The notes: a model not told the origin generated them from the sequence alone. A DNA stretch of 64,000 nucleotides from Quadrisphaera sp. RL12-1S (GCF_014270065.1 NZ_JACNME010000004.1:248001-312000); one strand, 5' to 3'; shown: positions 21,888 to 31,632, counted from the first letter of the stretch. Made by a program: numbers and translations.

Positions 21888-22774
21888 TGAGCCAGCAGAC
21901 CCCCGCGCCGACCGCGCCGTTCGGGCAGCGGCTGGCGGCCGCGATGGACGCGCACGGGCCCCTGTGCGTGGGCATCGACCCCTCTCCGGCCCTCCTGGGC
22001 GCCTGGGGGCTGTCCGACGACGTCCTGGGCCTGGAGAGCTTCTCCCGGGCCGTCGTGGAGGCCGTGGCGGGCTCGTGCGCCGCGATCAAGCCGCAGGCGG
22101 CGTTCTTCGAGCGGCACGGCAGCCGCGGCGTCGCCGTCCTGGAGCAGGTGGTGGCCGACGCGCGCGCCGCCGGCGTGCTGTGCGTGGTGGACGCCAAGCG
22201 CGGCGACATCGGCTCGACCATGGCGGCCTACGCCGACGCGTTCGCCGGGGAGGGCTCCCCGCTGGCCGGAGACGCCGTGACGGCGTCGCCGTTCCTCGGC
22301 TTCGGCTCGCTCGACCCGCTCCTCGCCGTGGCCGAGGCCACCGGCCGCGGCGTCTTCGTGCTGGCGCTGACCTCCAACCCCGAGGGCGCCTCCGTGCAGC
22401 ACGCCCGCGACGCCGGTGGGACGGCCGTGGCGGCCGCCGTCGCGCGCGCCGCCGCGCAGCGCAACGCCGCAGCTCGCAGCGCCGGTGCGGCGCTCGGGTC
22501 CGTGGGCCTGGTGGTCGGCGCCACCACCGGTGACGCCGCCTCCCGCCTGGACGTGGACCTCGCGGCCGTGCACGGTCCGCTGCTCGCCCCCGGCATCGGG
22601 GCGCAGGGCGCGGGGCCGGCCGACCTGGCCCGGGTGTTCGGGTCCGCGCGCCGCGCCGTCCTGGCCTCCTCCAGCCGGGAGGTGCTCGGGGCGGGACCCT
22701 CGGTGCTGGCCCTCCAGGAGGCCGCTGTACGGTCTGCCGACGCCTGCCGGGCCGCTCTGCGTCACGAAGAGTGA
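21887..22774 (+). CDS. pyrF: Orotidine 5'-phosphate decarboxylase (type 2)
   Basis: Makes UMP from OMP, ending the pathway coded by this operon. 295 residues, the longer type 2 subfamily found in actinobacteria. The catalytic Lys/Asp pair lies in VVDAKRGDIGST (about 99-110). The N-terminal CVGIDPSP segment (about 27-34) is also characteristic. The ATG overlaps the pyrD stop by one base. Its stop codon lies inside a 15-base palindrome, treated separately as a candidate BldD box. Last gene of the pyr operon. Confidence 0.95.
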   Translation: MSQQTPAPTAPFGQRLAAAMDAHGPLCVGIDPSPALLGAWGLSDDVLGLESFSRAVVEAVAGSCAAIKPQAAFFERHGSRGVAVLEQVVADARAAGVLCVVDAKRGDIGSTMAAYADAFAGEGSPLAGDAVTASPFLGFGSLDPLLAVAEATGRGVFVLALTSNPEGASVQHARDAGGTAVAAAVARAAAQRNAAARSAGAALGSVGLVVGATTGDAASRLDVDLAAVHGPLLAPGIGAQGAGPADLARVFGSARRAVLASSSREVLGAGPSVLALQEAAVRSADACRAALRHEE

Positions 22775-22775
22775 C
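22761..22775. promoter_or_regulatory. Candidate BldD box upstream of mihF
   Basis: GTCACGAAGAGTGAC matches 8 of 9 fixed positions of the BldD consensus (A instead of C at position 7). It overlaps the pyrF stop and ends 9 bases before the putative mihF -35. The same palindrome could also be a weak hairpin. Confidence 0.4.
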
Positions 22776-22784
22776 CCCCCGGCG

Positions 22785-22813
22785 TTGCTCTGACCAGGTG
22801 ACGTGGCTAGGTT
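22785..22813 (+). promoter_or_regulatory. Candidate promoter of mihF
   Basis: TTGCTC (22785-22790) and TAGGTT (22808-22813) are separated by 17 bases. Transcription from about 22820 would give a leader of roughly 107 bases. Confidence 0.5.
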
Positions 22814-22926
22814 TCGCACCAGGGTCGGCGCCGAGCCCCCGGGGTGAGACCGCCGATCGCGACGTGAACGCCACGTGCATGACTGACCAGGCCCCTTTTC
22901 CCGACGACGTTCAGAGGTGACTGTCC

Positions 22927-23241
22927 GTGCCGCTCCCGAACCTGACCCCCGAGCAGCGTGCTGCAGCCCTGGAGAAGGCCGCCGCCGCCCGCCGTGAGCG
23001 TGCGGAGGTGAAGAACCGCCTCAAGCACTCCCAGGGTGACCTCGGCGACGTGATCCGCGAGGGCCAGGAGAACGACGTCGTGGGCAAGATGAAGGTCTCC
23101 GCCCTCCTGGAGGCCCTTCCGGGCGTCGGCAAGGTCCGCGCCCAGAAGGTCATGGAGGAGATCGGCATCTCCGAGACCCGTCGTGTGCGCGGTCTGGGCG
23201 CCAACCAGATCAGCGCCCTCATCGACCGCTTCGGCCGCTGA
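22927..23241 (+). CDS. mihF: Integration host factor, actinobacterial type (mIHF)
   Basis: A nucleoid-associated DNA-binding protein unique to actinobacteria and unrelated to proteobacterial IHF. 104 residues. A basic N-terminal helix ([15 protein letters not shown], about 17-31) is followed by an S13-like helix-two-turns-helix ([18 protein letters not shown], about 63-80) that binds DNA in the minor groove. GTG start after TTCAGAGGTGA. The gene order mihF-gmk-rpoZ-coaBC-metK is conserved in actinobacteria. The gmk reading frame begins inside its stop. Confidence 0.96.
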   Translation: MPLPNLTPEQRAAALEKAAAARRERAEVKNRLKHSQGDLGDVIREGQENDVVGKMKVSALLEALPGVGKVRAQKVMEEIGISETRRVRGLGANQISALIDRFGR

Positions 23242-23843
23242 GCTCGCAGCAGACCACCGGCCCGGCCCGGACGACGCCCCAGCGGCTGGTCGTCCTGGCC
23301 GGGCCGACGGCTGTCGGCAAGGGCACCGTGGCCGCCGACGTCCGCGCGCGCTACCCGCAGGTGTGGCTGTCGGTCTCGGCGACCACCCGCGCACCCCGCC
23401 CGGGTGAGGTCGACGGCGTGCACTACCTGTTCACCTCCGAGGCGGACTTCGACGCGCTCGTGGACCGGGGGCAGATGCTGGAGTGGGCCGTGGTCCACGG
23501 CCGCCACCGCTACGGCACCCCCCGCGGGCCGGTGGAGCAGGCCCTCGCCGCCGGCACCCCGGTGCTGCTGGAGATCGACCTGCAGGGCGCCCGCCAGGTG
23601 AAGGCCGTCATGCCCGACGCGCACTTCGTGTTCCTGGCCCCTCCCAGCTGGGAGGAGCTCGAGCGCCGGCTCGTCGGGCGCGGCACCGAGGGACCCGAGG
23701 AGCGGGAGCGCCGGCTCTCGACCGCACGGGTGGAACTCGCCGCCGAGGGGGAGTTCGACACCACCATCGTCAACGACGACGTCAGCCGAGCTGCTGACGA
23801 GCTCGTATCATGGATGGGTCTGGGTCCGCTCACCCGTCGGTGA
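23238..23843 (+). CDS. gmk: Guanylate kinase with an apparent CTG start
   Basis: Phosphorylates GMP to GDP with ATP. From CTG 23238 the protein has 201 residues. The P-loop GPTAVGKGT is at residues 22-30, then the GMP-binding [13 protein letters not shown] (about 43-55) and DGVHYLF (about 57-63). In this frame there is no ATG, GTG or TTG between 23163 and 23328. A GTG start at 23328 would cut off the P-loop and leave a dead enzyme. The CTG overlaps the mihF stop as CTGA, the same geometry as the many GTGA/ATGA junctions here. The start is inference; the gene identity is firm. Confidence 0.9.
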   Translation: MSSQQTTGPARTTPQRLVVLAGPTAVGKGTVAADVRARYPQVWLSVSATTRAPRPGEVDGVHYLFTSEADFDALVDRGQMLEWAVVHGRHRYGTPRGPVEQALAAGTPVLLEIDLQGARQVKAVMPDAHFVFLAPPSWEELERRLVGRGTEGPEERERRLSTARVELAAEGEFDTTIVNDDVSRAADELVSWMGLGPLTRR

Positions 23844-23896
23844 CCGTCTGACCCGCACCGCGCTCGACCAGCCTCCACCGATCTGGAAGGACACCC

Positions 23897-24241
23897 GTGT
23901 CCGGCACCGCCGCTGCCCCCGAGGGCATCACCAACCCGCCCATCGACGACCTCCTCGAGGCCGCTGACGGCTCCAAGTACGGGCTGGTCATCTACGCCGC
24001 CAAGCGCGCGCGCCAGATCAACGCCTACTACTCCCAGCTCGGCGAGGGCCTGCTGGAGTACGTCGGCCCGCTCGTGGAGACCCACGTGCAGGAGAAGCCG
24101 CTGAGCGTGGCGCTGCGCGAGATCGACGCCGGCCTGCTCACCATCCGCCCCGTCAGCCCGGAGGAGGCGGCCGCCGAGGCCGCCGCCGTCGCGCCGTCCG
24201 ACCCGTTCGCGGCCCCCGCGGACGACGCGCGCGGCTTCTGA
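23897..24241 (+). CDS. rpoZ: RNA polymerase omega subunit
   Basis: A small subunit that helps assemble beta-prime. 114 residues, GTG start after GGAAGGA. The conserved core is [20 protein letters not shown] (about 13-32), the AKRARQIN motif (about 35-42) and [11 protein letters not shown] (about 72-82). The Ala-rich C-terminal extension is usual in actinobacteria. A TATCAT hexamer at 23806-23811 near the end of gmk could be an extra promoter, but no -35 is evident. Confidence 0.96.
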   Translation: MSGTAAAPEGITNPPIDDLLEAADGSKYGLVIYAAKRARQINAYYSQLGEGLLEYVGPLVETHVQEKPLSVALREIDAGLLTIRPVSPEEAAAEAAAVAPSDPFAAPADDARGF

Positions 24242-24278
24242 GCCGACCTCCCGGCCCACGTCCCTCCAGCTCCTCGCG

Positions 24279-25601
24279 ATGACCGCGCCGCGCGTCGTCC
24301 TCGGTGTCGGCGGTGGCATCGCCGCCTACAAGGCGGCGCTGCTGCTGCGCCTGTTCACCGAGGGCGGCGCGTCCGTGCGCGTGGTCCCCACCGAGGCCGC
24401 CCTGCGGTTCGTCGGGGAGCCGACGTGGGCGGCGCTGTCGGGCCAGCCGGTGGCCACCGGCGTCTGGGACGACGTCCACGAGGTGCCGCACGTGCGGCTG
24501 GGTCGCGAGGCCGACCTCGTGGTGGTGGCCCCGGCCACCGCGGACCTGCTCGGCCGCGCCGCGCACGGCCTCGCCGACGACCTGCTCACCAACGTCCTGC
24601 TCACCGCGCGCTGCCCGGTGCTGCTGGCCCCGGCCATGCACACCGAGATGTGGCAGCACCCGGCGGTGGTGGCGAACACCGCGCTGCTGCGCGAGCGCGG
24701 CATCCACGTGCTCGACCCTGACAGCGGGCGCCTCACGGGCGCCGACACCGGGCCGGGCCGCCTGCCCGAGCCCGAGCGCATCCACGCGGCCGCGATGGCG
24801 CTGCTGCAGGGCCCGGCTGCCGGCGCGGGCCCCGCGTCGTCGTCGTCCTCCTCCGCGGCCGACCAGGACGACGACGGCGCCGAGCGCGCCGGCGCCGACC
24901 TCGCCGGACGGCACGTGGTGGTCTCGGCGGGGGGGACGCGCGAGCCGCTCGACCCGGTGCGCTTCCTCGGCAACGCCTCCTCGGGGCGGCAGGGCGCGGC
25001 GCTCGCCGCGCGGGCGCTGGCCCGGGGCGCGCGCGTGACGTACGTGCGAGCGCACACCGAGGTGCCCGACCCCGCGGGGGCGCACGTGGTGCCGGTGAGC
25101 ACGGCGCTGCAGCTGCGCGACGCGGTGCTCACCGCTGCCCGAGCCGGCGCCGACGCGGTGGTCATGGCGGCGGCGGTGGCCGACTTCCGTCCCGCTGCGC
25201 CGTCCGAGTCGAAGATCAAGAAGGACGACGACGGCGAGTCCGTCCCGGTCGTCGAGCTGGTCCGCAACCCCGACGTGCTGGCCGGACTGGTGGCCGCGCG
25301 CCGCGAGGGGCGGGTCGCGGCCGCCACCGTGCTGGTCGGCTTCGCCGCCGAGACCGGAGACGCCGCGGGGTCGGTGCTCGAGCACGGCCGCGCGAAGGCC
25401 CGGCGCAAGGGCGCCGACCTGCTCGTGGTCAACGAGGTCGGCGGGGGACGCGCGTTCGGCACCGCCGACAACACCGTCGTCATCATCGGTGCCGACGGCA
25501 CCGAGCGGGCCGTGGGGCCCGCGCCCAAGGAGCGCATCGCCGACGCCGTCTGGGACGCTGTCGCGCAGCTCGTGCACGTCGAGAACCCGGGAGACTCCTG
25601 A
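24279..25601 (+). CDS. coaBC: Bifunctional phosphopantothenoylcysteine synthetase / decarboxylase (Dfp)
   Basis: Catalyses two steps of coenzyme A synthesis. 440 residues. The flavin-dependent CoaC half (about 1-185) begins [11 protein letters not shown], has the catalytic His in VPHVRLG and the PAMHTEMW motif, where actinobacteria have His for the usual Asn. The CoaB half (about 210-440) begins [17 protein letters not shown] and includes the dimer segment KIKKDDD (about 311-317) and the CTP-site lysine region KERIADAVW. An Ser/Asp-rich linker joins them (about 186-205). The stop overlaps the metK ATG by one base. Confidence 0.95.
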   Translation: MTAPRVVLGVGGGIAAYKAALLLRLFTEGGASVRVVPTEAALRFVGEPTWAALSGQPVATGVWDDVHEVPHVRLGREADLVVVAPATADLLGRAAHGLADDLLTNVLLTARCPVLLAPAMHTEMWQHPAVVANTALLRERGIHVLDPDSGRLTGADTGPGRLPEPERIHAAAMALLQGPAAGAGPASSSSSSAADQDDDGAERAGADLAGRHVVVSAGGTREPLDPVRFLGNASSGRQGAALAARALARGARVTYVRAHTEVPDPAGAHVVPVSTALQLRDAVLTAARAGADAVVMAAAVADFRPAAPSESKIKKDDDGESVPVVELVRNPDVLAGLVAARREGRVAAATVLVGFAAETGDAAGSVLEHGRAKARRKGADLLVVNEVGGGRAFGTADNTVVIIGADGTERAVGPAPKERIADAVWDAVAQLVHVENPGDS

Positions 25602-26809
25602 TGGCCGCTGCTGCGGACCTGCGCCTGTTCACCTCCGAGTCGGTGACCGAGGGGCACCCGGACAAGATCTGCGACCAGATCAGCGACCGGATCCTCGACG
25701 CGATGCTCGACCAGGACCCGACCAGCCGCGTCGCGGTGGAGACCATGGTCACCACCGGGCAGGTGCACATCGCCGGTGAGGTGCGCACCAAGGGGTACGT
25801 CGAGATCCCGCAGATCGTGCGCGAGACGATCCTGGGCATCGGGTACGACTCCTCTGAGAAGGGCTTCGACGGCCGCTCCTGCGGCGTCTCGGTCTCCATC
25901 GGGGCGCAGTCCACGGACATCGCGCAGGGCGTCGACTCCTCCTGGGAGCAGCGCTCCGGGACGCTCGTCTCGGACGACCCGCTCGACGCGCAGGGCGCCG
26001 GCGACCAGGGCCTGATGTTCGGGTACGCCTGCGACGACACCCCCGAGCTCATGCCGCTGCCGATCTACCTGGCGCACCGCCTGTCCGAGCAGCTCACCGC
26101 CGTGCGCAAGGACGGGGTGCTGCCGCACCTGCGTCCCGACGGCAAGACCCAGGTGACCATCGGGTACGACGGCGACCGCGCGGTCTCCCTCGACACCGTG
26201 GTCCTGTCCACGCAGCACGCCCCGCAGGTGGACCTCGCCGAGCTGGCCGAGCAGATCCGCTCCGAGGTGGTGGCGCCGGTGCTGGAGGGGGTCGACCTCG
26301 ACACCTCCGGGCACCGCCTGCTGGTCAACCCCACGGGCCGCTTCGAGATCGGCGGGCCCATGGGTGACGCCGGCCTCACCGGCCGCAAGATCATCGTGGA
26401 CACCTACGGCGGCATGGCCCGCCACGGCGGTGGTGCGTTCTCTGGGAAGGACCCGTCCAAGGTCGACCGGTCCGCGGCGTACGCCATGCGCTGGGTGGCC
26501 AAGAACGTGGTCGCGGCGGGTCTGGCGCGGCGCTGCGAGGTGCAGGTGGCGTACGCCATCGGCGCGTCGCACCCGGTGGGCCTGTACGTGGAGTGCTTCG
26601 GCACCGAGACCGTGGACCTGGGCCGGCTGACCGCGGCCATCAAGGAGGTCTTCGACCTGCGCCCCGCCGCGATCGTGCGCGACCTCGACCTGCTGCGCCC
26701 CGTCTACGCGAAGACCGCCGCCTACGGGCACTTCGGTCGTGAGCTGCCGGGCTTCACGTGGGAGACCACCGACCGCGCCGCGGCGCTCAAGGCCGCGGCC
26801 GGCGCCTGA
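25601..26809 (+). CDS. metK: S-adenosylmethionine synthetase
   Basis: Forms SAM from methionine and ATP. 402 residues, standard. Hallmarks: [18 protein letters not shown] at about 11-28 (metal and ATP site), the P-loop-like [16 protein letters not shown] (about 276-291) and [12 protein letters not shown] (about 102-113). The ATG overlaps the coaBC stop (TGATG), placing metK in the mihF-gmk-rpoZ-coaBC operon. The convergent secreted-protein gene ends 37 bases downstream; a weak CGGGC/GCCCG hairpin lies in the gap. Confidence 0.98.
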   Translation: MAAAADLRLFTSESVTEGHPDKICDQISDRILDAMLDQDPTSRVAVETMVTTGQVHIAGEVRTKGYVEIPQIVRETILGIGYDSSEKGFDGRSCGVSVSIGAQSTDIAQGVDSSWEQRSGTLVSDDPLDAQGAGDQGLMFGYACDDTPELMPLPIYLAHRLSEQLTAVRKDGVLPHLRPDGKTQVTIGYDGDRAVSLDTVVLSTQHAPQVDLAELAEQIRSEVVAPVLEGVDLDTSGHRLLVNPTGRFEIGGPMGDAGLTGRKIIVDTYGGMARHGGGAFSGKDPSKVDRSAAYAMRWVAKNVVAAGLARRCEVQVAYAIGASHPVGLYVECFGTETVDLGRLTAAIKEVFDLRPAAIVRDLDLLRPVYAKTAAYGHFGRELPGFTWETTDRAAALKAAAGA

Positions 26810-26846
26810 CGCGCGGTGCCGCCGGTCGGGCTCTGCATGCCCGGCG

Positions 26847-27245
26847 TCACACCCCGGCGAGTTCGAGGGCCAGCTGCTGGACGGACCGGCGTGCCATCTC
26901 GACGTCGTCGGCGGCGAAGCACCTCGGGGAGCCGAGGGCGTGTGCGTCGAGCAGGAAGATGCGTTCCTCCGCGACCTGTCGCAGGCGGACGATCTCCGCG
27001 GTCTGCTCCGGTGTCGCGCGCTGTCCGGTCAGCTCCGACGACCGCATGACGGACTGGGCGTAGGTGGACGCCTGCGAGGAGGCCAGCTCGTAGCGGTCAG
27101 CGAGAGCGCGCGCCTGCTGGCGCACCAGCTCGCACGACGGCTCGGGCGACGACGTCCCGGCAGCGGCACCGGCGCTGTGCGCGGCGACCACGAGGACCAC
27201 TCCGGTGGCAGCCGTCGCGGCGGCCCAGCGCAGGGTGCGGTGCAT
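26847..27245 (-). CDS. Secreted small hypothetical protein
   Basis: 132 residues from ATG 27245, preceded by AGGAGCCCC. A classical Sec signal peptide is visible: MHRTLRW, hydrophobic core VVLVVAA, and AxA cleavage near residue 30. The mature part (about 100 residues) is helical, Arg/Glu/Ala-rich, and contains two cysteines (in EPSCEL and PRCFAA) that could form one disulfide. I recognise no family. It stands alone: convergent with metK and separated from the next gene by a 385-base gap. Confidence 0.65.
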   Translation of the reverse strand: MHRTLRWAAATAATGVVLVVAAHSAGAAAGTSSPEPSCELVRQQARALADRYELASSQASTYAQSVMRSSELTGQRATPEQTAEIVRLRQVAEERIFLLDAHALGSPRCFAADDVEMARRSVQQLALELAGV

Positions 27246-27630
<385 letters not shown>

Positions 27631-28206
27631 GTGCTGCTCGTCGGAAGGGACGGGACGTCGGTCCAGCTGAGCGTCGCGGGGTACCAGTTCCCCGAGCGCG
27701 ACGCCGACCCGGGTGGCGATGACTGGGACGCCAACTGGCTCGTCATCGCTGGGCGGGTCCGGACCAGCGCCGGCCGGACGTGGTCGTTCCGCGACCCCGG
27801 GCTGACCACGTGGGAGGTCGCCGAGGCGGCCGACTGGCTGGACGGCGCAGCGCGGGGTGAGGTGCCGTTCGTCCCCCCGTGGACCTTCGCGGACGACGGC
27901 GCGCCCGACGAGCCCGACGAGCCCGACGAGCCCGACGAGCCCGACGAGGACGTCCCGTTCTGGTGGGACGAGCTGGACGAGCACGGCTGGAAGGTCTTCG
28001 TCGAACCGTGCCTGTCGCTCGGGGTGGCCGAGGGCGAGGGCCCCGCGGTGCGGCTGCTCGTGGGGCTCGGAGCGGAGTGGGCACCACCTCCGTTCCCCGA
28101 ACGCGCTCACGACTGGCGGTGCGTGGAGCTGCACCTCTCGCCCAGCGAGCTCGCCCGTGCTGCTGCCGAGCTCCGCCGGGAGCTGGCGCGGTACCCCCAG
28201 CGCTGA
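27631..28206 (+). CDS. WapI-family immunity-like protein
   Basis: 191 residues, cytoplasmic and acidic. The sequence has the layout of the WapI-type immunity family: YQFPERD (about 18-24), DWDANWLVIAGRV (about 31-43), then FRDPGLTTWEVAEAADWL (about 53-70) and a late amphipathic CVELHLSPSEL (about 168-178). A DEP tripeptide repeat (four units, encoded at about 27906-27944) is inserted before VPFWWDELDEHG. Such proteins neutralise polymorphic toxins in characterised cases. No toxin gene of the RHS/WapA type is in the window; the nearest gene is the convergent HNH protein 25 bases away. Orphan immunity is an alternative. Confidence 0.6.
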   Translation: MLLVGRDGTSVQLSVAGYQFPERDADPGGDDWDANWLVIAGRVRTSAGRTWSFRDPGLTTWEVAEAADWLDGAARGEVPFVPPWTFADDGAPDEPDEPDEPDEPDEDVPFWWDELDEHGWKVFVEPCLSLGVAEGEGPAVRLLVGLGAEWAPPPFPERAHDWRCVELHLSPSELARAAAELRRELARYPQR

Positions 28207-28231
28207 CCCTGGGGAGCAGGGGCGGCCAGCA

Positions 28232-30745
28232 TCAGGCGGCGGGGAGGTCGTCGAACAGGCACGGCTCCTCCCCGTCGCCGGGGTCACCGTCAGCACCTGG
28301 GCGCGGCTGCGGTGGTGCGTCGGTGAAGGCCGCACGGGTCCAGTCCGTCGACCACGCCACCCCCGCCGGCCCACCGGGAGGATCTGGGCGACCATCCGGT
28401 GGCCAGCCCACCCACGCGGGCAGGACATCAGCCAGCAACCGGTGCACCCACCCCGGCAGCTCACCCCCACCCTCAGGACCATCGCTGGGCCCGTCACCAG
28501 GACCGTCGTCGGGGCCGTCGTCGGGGTCCAGCAGCACCTGGGGGCTGACGCGGTAGGTGTGCCCGGTCGGCGCGGTCCACACCACCGCGTCCCCCGGCCC
28601 TGGCTGCGCAGCGGTCCGCGCCACCGCCACGCTCCAGCCGTGCCCGGGACGGGCGTGCTCCCCGGCCTGCTTGAGCAGGTGCTCCACCTGCGCCAGCAGC
28701 TGCAGGTTCGTCGCCTCCGTCGCCCCGCCACTGTCATAGGCCTGGACGTGGTCGATCTGCCCACCCCCAGCACCACCACCACCGCCCCCACCACCGGCGG
28801 GACCGTGGTCCAACCCCACCGGACGGGTCGAGGACGGCATCGTCGAAGACCACCACCGCAGCCCCACCAACCGCGCCAACGCCGTCGAGGGGCGCCACGC
28901 GCCCTCCTCCACTGCCACCGCCGCCCCGCACACCGGGTCAGCCAGCACCCGCCGCCACAACCCGTCCGCGGCGATCCGCAACGCCGCCACCGCACCGATG
29001 GGCCCGTACCCGGCCAGCTGCGCCCCGATCGTGGAGACCCCGGCGGCCACCGTCCACGGCAGCACCAGGTGCACCACCGGCCTGGAGGCGGCGGTGCGGG
29101 CGATCGGGTACCACGTCCCGCACACCCCGGAGGTGCCGGCGACCTCGAGTGCTGCGCTCGCCCACTCCACCAGCGCCGCGATGCGGTGAGCGTCCAGGGA
29201 GCCCACCGCGCCCCGGTCGAAGGGACGGCCCTGCTCGCGGGCGGCGGCACGTTCAGCGGCGCGGGCCTCCTGCTGGCGGCGTCGGGCGCGGGCGTCCATC
29301 GCCGCGGTGATCACCGCGATGTCCTCGGCGGGTCCGCGCAGCTGCAGCGCCGCCTGCCCGTCCGGTTCGGACCAGCGGGAGGTGGAGCACGCCGCGCGGG
29401 CCTTGACCGCGCGCCGCTGGGCGGCGGGGCCGTCAGCGCGGGACACCGCGGTGGTCAGGCGCTTGGTCCACGCCCGCCGGTTCGGGCCCAGCCCCGCCCC
29501 GGCGGTGGGACGCGACGTCGGACCCGTCTGCGCGGACCCCTCAGATCCGGACCCCTCAGATCCAGACCCCTCAGATCCAGACCCCTCAGATCCAGACCCC
29601 TCAGAGGGAGAGCCGTCCGAACAGGAGCCGTCCGAACAGGAGCCGTCCGAACAGGAGCCGTCCGAGACCGAGCTGCCGCTACCGGTGCCGTCAGTGGTCC
29701 AGGCCGCGGTGCCGGTGGCCTTGCCCAGCAGCTCCCGGCGCACCGCCGCAGCGACCTGCTCGGCGTGGGCGGCCGCCGCTGCCTCCGCCTCGGCGTCGAC
29801 CTGCGCCCGATCGGCAGCGGCCCGAGCCCGCACCTCCTCCCGCGTCGGCGGCACCAGCCCGGCCTGGGCGCGGGCGGCGTCCTCGGTGGCACGCTGCGCC
29901 TCCAGCGCCCGCTCGCGGGTAGCGCTCTCACGCTCCAGCGCGCTCAGGTAGGAGGTGGTGCGCACCGCTGACAGCTGCTCCAACAGCCAGCTCCCGGCCC
30001 CTGCGGGTAGGGCCCCGGCAGCCATCGCCGAAGCCACGTCCCGGTGAGCCCCCACCGCTGCCAGACCCCGCTCGACCAACACCTCAGACGCCGTCGACCC
30101 GATGCCGAGCCGGGCGCACAGCTCCGAGGCAGCAGTCGAGCGCACCCGGGTGGCCCACGGGCGGCCCGTGCCATCGGCGGCGGTGGCAGCGCGAGCATCA
30201 GCGACGTCGGCCTCGGCCTCGGCCTGGCGTCGGGAGGCGAACACCCCCGCTATCTGGTCACGGCGCGCGGCCAGTGCCGCGATCTGGCGTTCGCACGCCG
30301 CGACAGCCTCGACCAGCTCAGCGTCCGAGACCCCGACGCAGACGGTGGTGTCGGTGCTGTCGGTGGTGTCGGTGCTGTCGGTGGAGCGGCACGCCGCCTC
30401 GAGGTCGACCGTCAGGTCGGCCCAGAGCTCCTCCACCGCCGCCACCAGCCCGACCCCGGGAGCGCGCGCCGCCCACAGCAGCGCCACCTCGTCGCGCACC
30501 CCGACCAGGCACGCCTCTGGCAGCAGCACCCGCGAATGCTCCCCGGCCTGCGAGGCGCCAGCCTCCGGCTCTGCTGCGGCCTCGGGCGGGGCTGGCTCGT
30601 CGTCGCCCCCGTCCTCCTCTTCCAGGTGCAGCACCTGGGTGTCAGGGGCGAGCTCGTAGCCGTCGGGGTGGGCCACCGCGCGCCACCACAGGTGCGCAGC
30701 GATGCGCTCCTCCAGCAGCGAGACCGGCCCCTGACCCATGCCCAC
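28232..30745 (-). CDS. DUF222 / 13E12-repeat family protein with C-terminal HNH nuclease motif
   Basis: 837 residues, acidic N terminus, then a long helical DUF222-like region (about 50-340) rich in Ala/Arg. A low-complexity linker of 5-residue repeats (DGSCS, EGSGS; about 357-404) is followed by the second DUF222 part (about 415-640) and an HNH motif near residues 668-705 (IDHVQAYDSGG, then NLQLLAQVEHLLKQ). These proteins are multi-copy in actinobacterial genomes and sometimes linked to mobile elements; their substrate is unknown. The HNH has DH, an Asn and a His in the expected order. GTG/ATG choice at 30745 or 30739 is open. Confidence 0.82.
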   Translation of the reverse strand: MGMGQGPVSLLEERIAAHLWWRAVAHPDGYELAPDTQVLHLEEEDGGDDEPAPPEAAAEPEAGASQAGEHSRVLLPEACLVGVRDEVALLWAARAPGVGLVAAVEELWADLTVDLEAACRSTDSTDTTDSTDTTVCVGVSDAELVEAVAACERQIAALAARRDQIAGVFASRRQAEAEADVADARAATAADGTGRPWATRVRSTAASELCARLGIGSTASEVLVERGLAAVGAHRDVASAMAAGALPAGAGSWLLEQLSAVRTTSYLSALERESATRERALEAQRATEDAARAQAGLVPPTREEVRARAAADRAQVDAEAEAAAAAHAEQVAAAVRRELLGKATGTAAWTTDGTGSGSSVSDGSCSDGSCSDGSCSDGSPSEGSGSEGSGSEGSGSEGSGSEGSAQTGPTSRPTAGAGLGPNRRAWTKRLTTAVSRADGPAAQRRAVKARAACSTSRWSEPDGQAALQLRGPAEDIAVITAAMDARARRRQQEARAAERAAAREQGRPFDRGAVGSLDAHRIAALVEWASAALEVAGTSGVCGTWYPIARTAASRPVVHLVLPWTVAAGVSTIGAQLAGYGPIGAVAALRIAADGLWRRVLADPVCGAAVAVEEGAWRPSTALARLVGLRWWSSTMPSSTRPVGLDHGPAGGGGGGGGAGGGQIDHVQAYDSGGATEATNLQLLAQVEHLLKQAGEHARPGHGWSVAVARTAAQPGPGDAVVWTAPTGHTYRVSPQVLLDPDDGPDDGPGDGPSDGPEGGGELPGWVHRLLADVLPAWVGWPPDGRPDPPGGPAGVAWSTDWTRAAFTDAPPQPRPGADGDPGDGEEPCLFDDLPAA
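29534..29675. repeat. 15-base tandem repeats inside the HNH gene
   Basis: About five units of CCCCTCAGATCCAGA are followed by about four units of GCCGTCCGAACAGGA. Both have a 15-base period, so copy number can change without shifting the frame. They encode the Ser/Gly/Glu and Ser/Cys/Asp linker. Confidence 0.88.
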
Positions 30746-30790
30746 ACCTGATCACCCACCACCGACAACCCGTGCTGACCTGCACGTTCG

Positions 30791-31567
30791 TCACGACACC
30801 GGCCGGTGCTGCCTGACCTTCCAGACAAGGCGGCCGACGGCGGCGGACAGGGACGTCCCCGCGGCGAGCCCGACCGCCAGCAGCAGGGCACCGACGAGGT
30901 AGAGCCCCGAGTCGTCGACAGCGGCGGCCAGCACCGTCCAGCAGACGAGGAACCCGGCTGACACCCCCGCGGCGACCGCGACCGGCGACCAGCGAGTCGC
31001 GAGCACGCCGGTCAGCACCCCGACGGAAAGGGCGCACCCCACGACCTGGAGCGTCACGTAGGGCGACTGCACGGCGCCGGTCACGACGTCGTAGGAGGCG
31101 GTCCGGTCCCATCCCAGCCACACCGCCCACACGAGCCCTCCCGCCAGTGCGGCCAGCCCGGTCTGGGTCGACCGGCTGGCTGGACGCACCGCAGTGGCGG
31201 GGGACCCGGCGCCTGGCCGCATCCGCTCGACCCGGCTCTCGTGACGGCGCACGGCCCGCAGCAGCACGGCGTGCAGGAGCAGGTTGACCAGCACGGGGGC
31301 TCCGGTCGCCAGTCCCTGCGCAGCCACCTCGGGGAGCGGGAGCGCCAGCGCCACGGGCACGACCAGCGCCCACCACGGGGCCCCGAGCAGCAGCAGCACT
31401 GCGTCCAGCCCGCTCCACACCGGGCTGGGCAGGTCGGGAGCCGGGATGCCGGCCGCCACCAGGAGGGCCCTGACCACCACGACGACGACGAGGGCCGCGT
31501 GCACGACCAGCAGCGGCGACCACCAGCGGGTCTGACGTGGTCGTGGACCATCGGTCGTCGGGCTCAC
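30791..31567 (-). CDS. Multi-pass membrane protein of unknown function
   Basis: 258 residues from GTG 31567; a longer start at 31669 would overlap the upstream gene and is less likely. About seven to eight hydrophobic segments are visible, beginning with WWSPLLVVHAALVVVVVV (about 14-31), with a basic loop RRHESRVERMR near residue 107. I recognise no family or catalytic motif. The start is preceded by CACGATGGACCG, the same pattern seen before the kinase gene at 37822. It is downstream of, and in line with, the 2-hydroxyacid dehydrogenase gene. Confidence 0.65.
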   Translation of the reverse strand: MSPTTDGPRPRQTRWWSPLLVVHAALVVVVVVRALLVAAGIPAPDLPSPVWSGLDAVLLLLGAPWWALVVPVALALPLPEVAAQGLATGAPVLVNLLLHAVLLRAVRRHESRVERMRPGAGSPATAVRPASRSTQTGLAALAGGLVWAVWLGWDRTASYDVVTGAVQSPYVTLQVVGCALSVGVLTGVLATRWSPVAVAAGVSAGFLVCWTVLAAAVDDSGLYLVGALLLAVGLAAGTSLSAAVGRLVWKVRQHRPVS

Positions 31568-31632
31568 CGGTCCATCGTGGACCGTCCGGTACCGCAGCGG
31601 ATCCTCCTGCGGGCGGACGGGTCCTGTTCGCG

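Noticed and set aside
23806-23811. TATCAT as a separate promoter for rpoZ
   Set aside because: Good -10 match but inside the gmk end with no -35 at the right distance; kept only as a remark.
23328-23843. gmk starting at GTG 23328
   Set aside because: This would remove the whole P-loop from an essential kinase; the CTG overlapping the mihF stop restores it.
26827-26843. CGGGC/GCCCG hairpin as terminator after metK
   Set aside because: Only five base pairs and no T run; common by chance at this GC content.
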